Below, piece after piece: positions 57,658 to 64,000 of a stretch of 64,000 nucleotides of DNA. The number at the start of each line of letters is the position of its first letter. Positions within the stretch are counted from its first letter, which is position 1. The DNA lies in the NCBI GenBank assembly GCA_963699535.1, contig CAVOUJ010000011.1, positions 186,001-250,000 on the forward strand. The letters run 5' to 3'. The notes beneath the pieces are model-generated. The model did not search any database. It saw nothing but the letters and a program-made list of their open reading frames with translations, and was not told where the DNA came from. A program made the position numbers and the translations under genes. The DNA comes from VBDM01 sp963699535. GTDB lineage: Bacteria > Pseudomonadota > Gammaproteobacteria > Burkholderiales > SG8-39.

Positions 57658-59142
57658 ATGAACGTCTCCGCGACGGGAATCAACTTTATCCGCCAGGCGG
57701 AGGTCGCTGCGCGCCTGCGCCGGCGACTTCCCTCGGGCGCCGTGCTGTACGCCGAGGAAGACACGCGCTCCTACGAGTGCGACGGTCTCTCGGCCTATCG
57801 GCAGCTGCCGATGGTGGTGGTGCTTCCCTCGAACGAGGAGGAGGTACGGGAGGCGCTGCGCACCTGCAGCGAACTGAAAGTGCCTGTCGTCGCGCGCGGC
57901 GCGGGAACGGGTCTCTCGGGAGGCGCGCTCCCCATGGGGGACGGCGTGCTGCTGTCGCTCGCGAAGATGCGGCGCATCCTCGCCGTCGATCCGATCGCCA
58001 GGACCGCGCGGGTGCAACCCGGCGTCACCAACCTCGCCGTCTCGCAGGCGGCCGAGCCGTACGGCCTTTTCTACGCGCCGGATCCCTCTTCGCAGATCGC
58101 CTGCTCGATCGGCGGCAACGTCGCCGAGAACTCCGGCGGCGTGCACTGCCTGAAGTACGGTCTCACCGTGCACAACGTGCTGCGCGCCCGCGCGGTCACG
58201 ATGGAGGGCGAGATCGTGGAGTTTGGCGGCGAAGCGCTCGACGCGCCCGGGTACGACTTGCTCGCGCTCCTCGTCGGCAGCGAAGGGATGCTCGGCGTCG
58301 TCACCGAGGTTACGGTGAAGCTGTTGCCCGAGCCCGAGGCCGCGCGTGTCATCCTCGCTTCCTTCGACGACTTGGAGAAGGCCGGCAACGCCGTCGCCGA
58401 CATCATCGCCGCGGGGATCATTCCGGCAGGGCTTGAGATGATGGATCAGCCGGCGGTCCGGGCGGTGGAAGATTTCGTCCACGCCGGCTACGATCTCGAC
58501 GCCGTGGCGCTGCTCCTGTGCGAGGCAGACGGCACGCCTGAGGAGGTCGAGGAGGATGTCGCCCGCATGAGCGAAGTACTGCGGCGCTCCGGAGCGAGCG
58601 CCATTCGCGTATCAAGCTCCGAGCCGGAGCGCCAGAAGTTCTGGGCCGGCCGCAAGGCCGCATTCCCCGCAGTGGGCCGCATTTCGCCCGATTATTACTG
58701 CATGGATGGCACCATCCCGCGCCGCAGGCTCGGGGAAGTGCTTCTGTTCATCGGACAAATGGAGAAAAAGTACGGGCTGCGCTGCCCCAACGTCTTTCAT
58801 GCGGGCGACGGCAATCTGCATCCCCTGATCCTTTTCGATGCCAACAACGCGGACCAGCTGCATCGCACCGAGCAGTTCGCCAGCGAGGTGCTGGAGAAAT
58901 GCATCGAGGTGGGCGGCACGATCACCGGCGAGCACGGCGTCGGGATCGAGAAGATCAACCAGATGTGCGTGCAGTTCCGCCCGGAGGAAATCACCGCGTT
59001 TCACGGGGTGAAGCGTGCCTTCGACCCGGAGGGCCTGCTTAATCCGAGCAAGAACATCCCCACGCTGCACCGCTGCGCCGAGTTCGGCAGGATGCACGTG
59101 AAGGGCGGCCGCTTGCCACATCCGGAGCTGCCGCGGTTTTGA
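57658..59142 (+). CDS. glcD: Glycolate oxidase subunit GlcD
   Basis: This 494-residue FAD-linked subunit of the membrane-associated glycolate oxidase (GlcDEF) has an FAD-binding PCMH domain (VVVLPSNEEEV, VVARGAGTGLSGGALP, SIGGNVAENSGG) and a C-terminal oxidase domain (HAGDGNLHPLILFD, TITGEHGVGIEK). It oxidises glycolate to glyoxylate. It lies on one strand with glcE and glcF, with an extra outer-membrane-type gene between glcD and glcE. Confidence 0.95.
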   Translation: MNVSATGINFIRQAEVAARLRRRLPSGAVLYAEEDTRSYECDGLSAYRQLPMVVVLPSNEEEVREALRTCSELKVPVVARGAGTGLSGGALPMGDGVLLSLAKMRRILAVDPIARTARVQPGVTNLAVSQAAEPYGLFYAPDPSSQIACSIGGNVAENSGGVHCLKYGLTVHNVLRARAVTMEGEIVEFGGEALDAPGYDLLALLVGSEGMLGVVTEVTVKLLPEPEAARVILASFDDLEKAGNAVADIIAAGIIPAGLEMMDQPAVRAVEDFVHAGYDLDAVALLLCEADGTPEEVEEDVARMSEVLRRSGASAIRVSSSEPERQKFWAGRKAAFPAVGRISPDYYCMDGTIPRRRLGEVLLFIGQMEKKYGLRCPNVFHAGDGNLHPLILFDANNADQLHRTEQFASEVLEKCIEVGGTITGEHGVGIEKINQMCVQFRPEEITAFHGVKRAFDPEGLLNPSKNIPTLHRCAEFGRMHVKGGRLPHPELPRF

Positions 59143-59153
59143 AACAAAGCAGC

Positions 59154-59942
59154 ATGGCCGAGCGGATAACGCGCGCCCTCGTCATCGTCCTCGCGGATGC
59201 CACAGCCGCCCTCGGCAGCCCGCCGAGTTTCGCCATCGTCGACGAGATTCAGGTCTACACCGACGAACTCGACGCGCGCGGCGAAAGCGGCGTCGAGCTG
59301 CATGTCAACACTACCCCTCGCGGCAGGAAGTCGCCGGATTACGAAGGCGACCTGCCCCCGCACGGCGGTTGGCGCATTACGCCGGAGTTCTCCTGGGGCC
59401 TCGGCCACGATTTCGACTGGGGCGTGTATTTGCCAAGCGCCACAGACGGGCATGGCAACTGGTATCTGGGAGGCGCGAAGCTGCGCCTGAAATGGCTGCC
59501 GGTGCGCCCCGCAGAAGGCGATTCGGGCTGGTATTTCGGAATCAACAACGAGTTGTCGCGGCTCACCAAGAAATTTTCCGAGTCCCCGGCAAGCGACGAA
59601 GTGCGCTTCATCGGTGGCTACCGCGGCAAGAGCTGGCTCATCGGGGTGAATCCCATACTGGACTGGGCGCTCTCGACGGGGTATCGCGGCAGCCCCGAAG
59701 TGACGTTCGCGTGGAAGGCCGTGCACGACGTTGCCCAAGGAATCGTGGTCGGCGCGGAATACTACAGCGGCATCGGAACGCTCGCGAACCGCCTGCCTCG
59801 CGACGAGCAGGAGCGGACCTTGTACTTGATTGCCGAGATCGAGCGCAAATCCTGGTCGCTCAACTTCGGTGTGGGATACGGACTCACGCGGGCGACGGAC
59901 GACTGGACCGTCAAGGCGATTTTCGAGTACCCCTTCAATTGA
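59154..59942 (+). CDS. Outer-membrane beta-barrel-like protein inserted in the glc operon
   Basis: ATG 59154 (MAERITRALVIVLADATAAL) gives 262 residues with a plausible signal peptide cut near GSPPSFA. TTG 59139 would overlap the glcD stop and add five residues. The rest alternates hydrophobic and polar residues with many aromatics (WRITPEFSWGLGHDFDWGVY, GYRGKSWLIGVNPILDWAL, SLNFGVGYGLTRATDDWTV), ending in a C-terminal Phe-Asn pattern. It looks like an outer-membrane barrel. Function unknown. It is 25 bp upstream of glcE. Confidence 0.8.
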   Translation: MAERITRALVIVLADATAALGSPPSFAIVDEIQVYTDELDARGESGVELHVNTTPRGRKSPDYEGDLPPHGGWRITPEFSWGLGHDFDWGVYLPSATDGHGNWYLGGAKLRLKWLPVRPAEGDSGWYFGINNELSRLTKKFSESPASDEVRFIGGYRGKSWLIGVNPILDWALSTGYRGSPEVTFAWKAVHDVAQGIVVGAEYYSGIGTLANRLPRDEQERTLYLIAEIERKSWSLNFGVGYGLTRATDDWTVKAIFEYPFN

Positions 59943-59967
59943 CGGCAGTCTGCAGCCGGAACAAGGC

Positions 59968-61051
59968 ATGGATCTAGTTCCAGAAAAATTCTCCGGTACG
60001 ATTCGCGATGCGGCAATTGCGAAACGGCCACTGCGCCTGCGCGGCGGCGGCACCAAGGACTTCTACGGCCAGGCGCTCGAAGGGGAGGTGCTCGACACTC
60101 GCGGCTACGCCGGCATCGTCGCCTACGAGCCCTCGGAGCTCGTTATCACTGCGCGCTGCGGCACCTCTGCTCGCAGAGATCGAAGCCATAGTGCGCGAGC
60201 GCGGCCAGATGCTCGCCTTCGAGCCCCCGCATTTCGCGCGGTCCGGTCAGGCTACCTTCGGTGGCATGATCGCCGCCGGGCTCTCCGGGCCGCGCCGGCA
60301 GGCGGCGGGCGCGCTTCGCGACTTCGTCCTCGGCGTGAAGATCATCGACGGCCGCGGCGAGACACTGACCTTCGGCGGTCAGGTGATGAAGAACGTCGCC
60401 GGCTACGACGTCTCGCGCTTGATGGCAGGATCGCTGGGCACGCTCGGGCTGATCCTGGAAGCCTCGCTGAAGGTCCTGCCGCTCCCGGTCGCCGAGGCCA
60501 CACTCAGGCTCGAGCTCCCCGAGGACAGGGCGATCGAAACGCTCAACAAGTGGGGCGGCAAGCCGCTTCCGATCAGCGCGAGCGCGTGGACGGGAGGCGA
60601 GCTCGGCGTGCGCCTGTCGGGAGCTGTCGCCGCCGTAAAGGCAGCGCGCGAAGAAATCGGCGGAGATCTCGTCGAGGCGGCGCAGGGCGAGCGTTTCTGG
60701 GCCGGGATCCGCGAGCACACCGACCCTTTCTTTGAGAGTCCAGTCGAAAATGCGGCGCCGCTGTGGCGGATCTCGGTTCCCTCGGCTGTGCCGCCGCTCA
60801 GGCTTCAGGGCAAACAAATGATCGAGTGGGGCGGGGCATTGCGCTGGTTCTATTCCCAGGCCGACGCTCGTACCATTCGCGACGCGGCCAGGCAGGCGGG
60901 CGGCCATGCCACGCTCTTTCGCGGCGGCGACAAGTTTGCCGGCACGTTCCAGCCACTTTCGCCGGCGCTGATGAAAATCCACCGGGAGCTGAAGCGCGAG
61001 TTCGACCCGCACGGGATCTTCAACCGCGGGCGGATGTACCCGGATCTATGA
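59968..61051 (+). CDS. glcE: Glycolate oxidase subunit GlcE, one indel
   Basis: This FAD-binding subunit of the GlcDEF complex has, after correction, 360 residues. It starts MDLVPEKFSGTIRDAAIAKR with RGGGTKDFYG, then FEPPHFARSGQATFGGMIAAG, and FGGQVMKNVAGYDVSRLMAGS. One extra base near 60163 must be removed to join TARCGT to LAEIEAIVRERG. The C-terminus ends HGIFNRGRMYPDL. Confidence 0.92.
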
Positions 61052-61064
61052 CGGGAACGCGCTG

Positions 61065-62294
61065 ATGCAGACCGCGCTCGCCGATTTTGTCCGCGACACG
61101 CCGGAAGGGCGCGAGGCCGACGCCATCCTGCGCAAGTGCGTGCACTGCGGCTTCTGCACCGCGACCTGCCCGACCTACCTGCTGCTCGGCGACGAGAACG
61201 ACGGCCCGCGCGGCCGCATCTACCTCGTGAAGCAGATTCTCGAGGGCGCGGCCGTCACCGCAAAGACGCAGCTGCATCTGGACCGATGCCTCACCTGCCG
61301 CGCCTGCGAAACGACCTGTCCCTCGGGCGTGCAGCTACGGGCGGCTCGCCGACATCGGGCGCAAGCTCGTCGAGGAGCGCGTCGCGCGCCCGCTCTGGCA
61401 GCGAGCGAAGCGCCGCGCCATCGCCGAAGTCATGCCGCGGCGCTTTCTGTTCGCGTCGTTGCTCAAACTGGGACGGATCGCGCGGCCGCTTCTGCCTCCC
61501 CGGCTTGCCGAGAAGTTGCCCGCTGCGACGCCGTCGGCGGGCGCCTGGCCGGCGCCGCGCCACTCGCGCAGAATGCTCGCCCTCGCGGGCTGCGTGCAGC
61601 CGGCGCTTTCGCCCGGATATCAACGCCGCCGCGGCACGGGTGCTTGGACCGCATCGGCATTTCGCTCATCGAGGCGAAGGGCGCCGGCTGCTGCGGAGCC
61701 CTGCGTTTCCACCTGAATTACCAGGAGGCGGGTCTCGCCGACATGCGCGCCCTGATCGATCGCTGGTGGCCCCACGTCGAAGCCGGCGCGGAGGCCATCG
61801 TCATGACGGCGAGCGGCTGCGGCGTCACGGTGAAGGAGTATGGACACTTTCTTCGACACGATGCGCTCTACGCAGCAAAGGCCGAAAGAATCAGCGCGAT
61901 GACACGGGACATTTCGGAGGTGATCGAGGCGGAATTCGTGCGGATCGAGCCGCAGCTCGGGAAATCCGGAAAGCGTGTCGCCTTCCAAGCGCCGTGCTCG
62001 CTGCAGCACGGCCAGAACATCAAAGGCGCAACCGAGCGCCTGCTCGAGCGCGCCGGGTTCGAGCTCACCCCGGTGCCGGATGCGCATCTGTGCTGTGGTT
62101 CGGCCGGAACCTATTCGATCCTCCAGCCCGAGCTGTCCGAAAGCTTGATGAGGAACAAGCTCGCGGCGCTCGCATCAGGCGAGCCCGAGCTGATCGCCAC
62201 TGCCAATATCGGCTGCCTCGCGCACCTGCAGACGGGGACGGAGATTCCGGTGAAGCACTGGATCGTGGCGCTGGAAGAGCGGCTGAGAAGATAA
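61065..62294 (+). CDS. glcF: Glycolate oxidase iron-sulfur subunit GlcF, three indels
   Basis: This subunit carries two [4Fe-4S] clusters: KCVHCGFCTATCPTY and CLTCRACETTCPSGV. The CCG domains follow, one with GAGCCGALRFHL and the other with CCGSAGTYSILQPELS, probably the hydrophobic quinone-facing part. Three extra bases (about 61335, 61615, 61645) restore one another's frame, so an uncorrected reading looks complete but has a scrambled middle. Corrected length is 408 aa. Confidence 0.93.
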   Translation: MQTALADFVRDTPEGREADAILRKCVHCGFCTATCPTYLLLGDENDGPRGRIYLVKQILEGAAVTAKTQLHLDRCLTCRACETTCPSGVQLRAARRHRAQARRGARRAPALAASEAPRHRRSHAAALSVRVVAQTGTDRAAASASPACREVARCDAVGGRLAGAAPLAQNARPRGLRAAGAFARISTPPRHGCLDRIGISLIEAKGAGCCGALRFHLNYQEAGLADMRALIDRWWPHVEAGAEAIVMTASGCGVTVKEYGHFLRHDALYAAKAERISAMTRDISEVIEAEFVRIEPQLGKSGKRVAFQAPCSLQHGQNIKGATERLLERAGFELTPVPDAHLCCGSAGTYSILQPELSESLMRNKLAALASGEPELIATANIGCLAHLQTGTEIPVKHWIVALEERLRR

Positions 62295-62335
62295 GGCTCG
62301 AGTGTTCTCTCGAAGCTGGAGTAGCATGACGCCAA

Positions 62336-63913
62336 GTGCGCCGACCGAAAGGGCACTACTTGAATCGGAGTACCTCTACTCCTTATAGCGGCGTCGGCTT
62401 TCATGCACCACTCTGTCTCGACGGACGGGCCGCTCGCGCCGCGGAATGCCGGGAGCCCTGTCCGGAGCGGTCACGGCCGTTCGTGCTGGCGGCAGCCATC
62501 ATTGCCTCGGCAATGGCGTTCATCGATGGAACGATCGTCGCGATTGCCCTGCCGGCGCTGCAGACAGATCTCGCCGCCGGCTTCGGGTCTTTGCAGTGGG
62601 TTGTCAACGCCTACGCGCTTCTGCTCGGCGGGCTGATCCTGATCGGCGGCGGCGCCGGCGACCGATTCGGCCGACGGCGGATATTACTGAGCGGTGTCGC
62701 TGTTTTTTCCGCGGCGTCCCTGGCCTGCGCCGTGGCTCCGACGATCGGCGTCCTGATCCTCGCGCGTGCGGCAAAAGGGGTCGGGGCCGCTTTGCTCGTC
62801 CCGCAGAGCCTCGCGATCATTGCCGCTGCGTTTCCGAAGGAGATTCGCGGACGCGCCATCGGCATCTGGGCGGGCGCCTCCGCGATCGCGCTTTCAATGG
62901 GCCCTCCGCTGGGCGGTATTCTGATCGACACGCTCGGCTGGCGATCCGTATTCTGGATCAACCTCCCCCTCTCGGCTCTCGTCATAGGGCTCGCGCTCGC
63001 TTACGTGCCTGAAAGTCGCGAGGAGACCGCCCGGGGGCCGCTCGACTGGTCCGGCGGCTTGATGAGCATCGTCGCATTCGGGCTGCTGACGGTTGGCCTG
63101 ACTTTGTTCGCCGAAACGTCGGAAGCCGCCGGGATAGCGGTGGTATTGCTGATCCTGGGAGCGATCGGCCTCGCTCTTTTCCTGGTGACCGAATCCCGCG
63201 CCGCCAATCCGCTCATGCCTCTTTCGCTCTTCTCGAACCGGGTGTTCTCGGGTGCGAATGTCCTGACCCTGCTTCTCTACGGGGCGCTCAGCGCCGTGCT
63301 GTTTCTTCTGCCCTTCGACCTCATCGAGCGACGGGGTTTGACAGCCACGCAGGTCGGTCTCACCCTGCTTCCGTTCGGCGCAATCGTGGGAACGCTATCG
63401 CGAGCGGCGGGCGACTGGGCCGATCGCAAAGGCCCACGCTGGCCCTTGGTGCTCGGATCGACGCTGCTCGCTGCTGCCGCGGCAGGCATGGCGCTAGGTA
63501 TCGAGAGCTATTGGCTTGGCGTGCTTGTGCCCGTTTTGCTCATGTCGTTCGCCATGGCGCTCGTCGCGGCCCCGCTCACGACCGCCGTGATGAATGCCGC
63601 CCCCGATGCCCAGTCGGGTGCCGCCTCCGGCGTCAACAACGCGGTGAGCAGGATCGCGGGACTCTTCGCCGTCGCCATCGCCGGTGCTCTGGCAAGCGTC
63701 GTCTTTGCCGATGCACTCGAAGCTGCGGGGTCCTTGACGGCGGACTCGCGCTTCGGCGCCCTGCCCGCGACGGGAGATCCGGCGCGTGCGGTTTTCGAGC
63801 ATGCGTTCACGCGTGCTTATGCGTTCGCGCTGGGAATGGCGGCAGCATGGAGCCTGCTTGCGGCACTGGTCGCCTGGCTGTCCATTCCGCCGACGCGAGC
63901 GGTTGAGGTATGA
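62336..63913 (+). CDS. DHA2 (EmrB/QacA) family MFS multidrug transporter
   Basis: This 14-helix exporter reads from GTG 62336 for 525 residues. The DHA2 motifs are visible: MAFIDGTIVAIALPALQTDL (motif D-like), GGGAGDRFGRRRILLSG (motif A), and IWAGASAIALSMGPPLGGIL (motif C). The first 40 residues are not family-like. An ATG at 62403 in another frame gives an alternative start only if the frame also changes. An inverted repeat GGAGTA/TACTCC (62368-62383) lies at the 5' end. Confidence 0.88.
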   Translation: MRRPKGHYLNRSTSTPYSGVGFHAPLCLDGRAARAAECREPCPERSRPFVLAAAIIASAMAFIDGTIVAIALPALQTDLAAGFGSLQWVVNAYALLLGGLILIGGGAGDRFGRRRILLSGVAVFSAASLACAVAPTIGVLILARAAKGVGAALLVPQSLAIIAAAFPKEIRGRAIGIWAGASAIALSMGPPLGGILIDTLGWRSVFWINLPLSALVIGLALAYVPESREETARGPLDWSGGLMSIVAFGLLTVGLTLFAETSEAAGIAVVLLILGAIGLALFLVTESRAANPLMPLSLFSNRVFSGANVLTLLLYGALSAVLFLLPFDLIERRGLTATQVGLTLLPFGAIVGTLSRAAGDWADRKGPRWPLVLGSTLLAAAAAGMALGIESYWLGVLVPVLLMSFAMALVAAPLTTAVMNAAPDAQSGAASGVNNAVSRIAGLFAVAIAGALASVVFADALEAAGSLTADSRFGALPATGDPARAVFEHAFTRAYAFALGMAAAWSLLAALVAWLSIPPTRAVEV

Positions 63914-63962
63914 TCGATTCACTTTCGTCCTGTCGTTCCGCTCTTCGTTAAGGTCTTCCGCG

Positions 63963-64000
63963 ATGGCGACGTGCCCGAATTGCCAAGCCCGCAATGCCGA
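63963..64000 (+). CDS. Start of a zinc-ribbon protein, truncated by window end
   Basis: ATG 63963 begins MATCPNCQARNA, a C-x2-C zinc-ribbon knuckle. Only 12 residues are visible, so neither family nor function can be stated. Confidence 0.4.
   Translation, partial: MATCPNCQARNA

Noticed and set aside
61065..62294. glcF as an intact, uncorrected reading frame
   Set aside because: The frame is open throughout, but residues between the second iron-sulfur motif and about position 195 do not match the family. Three extra bases restore a normal middle, so the apparent integrity is fortuitous.

Overview
The window reads as one continuous stretch of a betaproteobacterial chromosome, most like Burkholderiales/Nitrosomonadales. 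The evidence is high GC, the division cluster ddlB-ftsQAZ-lpxC followed by secA-argJ, the pilC-pilD-coaE-zapD-yacG block, ffh next to ypjD, the rpsP-rimM-trmD-rplS and ribBA-ribH-nusB-thiL-pgpA-pncC strings, recA-recX-alaS, a TctAB transporter and glcDEF. There is no phage, plasmid or IS element, no CRISPR array, no rRNA, and no tRNA that I could recognise.

Layout. 1-5.4 kb: division and lipid A genes. 5.4-13.4 kb: dciA, an M23 peptidase, secA, argJ, a DUF815 ATPase, a MutT-ThiE fusion and a lone receiver protein. 13.4-19.7 kb (minus strand): yacG, zapD, coaE, pilD, pilC, a CorC-type protein and ypjD. 19.7-27.2 kb (plus strand): SRP, ribosome, tRNA modification, riboflavin, thiamine and phospholipid housekeeping genes, mostly overlapping by 4 bp. 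27.2-32.7 kb: an insertion between pncC and recA, holding an exported methyltransferase, a fused AmmeMemoRadiSam B-A protein with its radical SAM partner, and a minus-strand oxygenase-heptosyltransferase pair. 32.7-45 kb: recA with a LexA box, recX, a lipoprotein propeller, a VIT1/rubrerythrin iron transporter, a nucleoside transporter, alaS, aroG behind a phenylalanine attenuator, a cNMP-binding protein and TctBA. 45-53.6 kb: an ECF sigma/anti-sigma pair and cobalamin adenosyltransferase, divergent from a six-gene ArsS-like radical SAM operon. 53.6-64 kb: esterase, SulP, MFS, the glycolate oxidase operon with an extra outer-membrane-type gene, and a DHA2 transporter.

The best regulatory find is a complete Phe-codon attenuator in front of aroG: leader peptide, matching antiterminator and a strong terminator. 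The most interesting functional neighbourhoods are the ECF-associated ArsS-like operon and the AmmeMemoRadiSam block with its exported methyltransferase.

Data quality caution. About 28 single-base indels, 27 of them insertions, break otherwise well-conserved and often essential genes (ffh, trmD, rplS, ribBA, nusB, thiL, ddlB and others). They are concentrated at 19.7-30.3 kb and 60-62 kb, while secA and alaS are clean. After correcting them every gene regains a family-typical length, so I treat them as sequencing or assembly errors, not pseudogenes. Coordinates of such genes are given end to end across the frameshifts.
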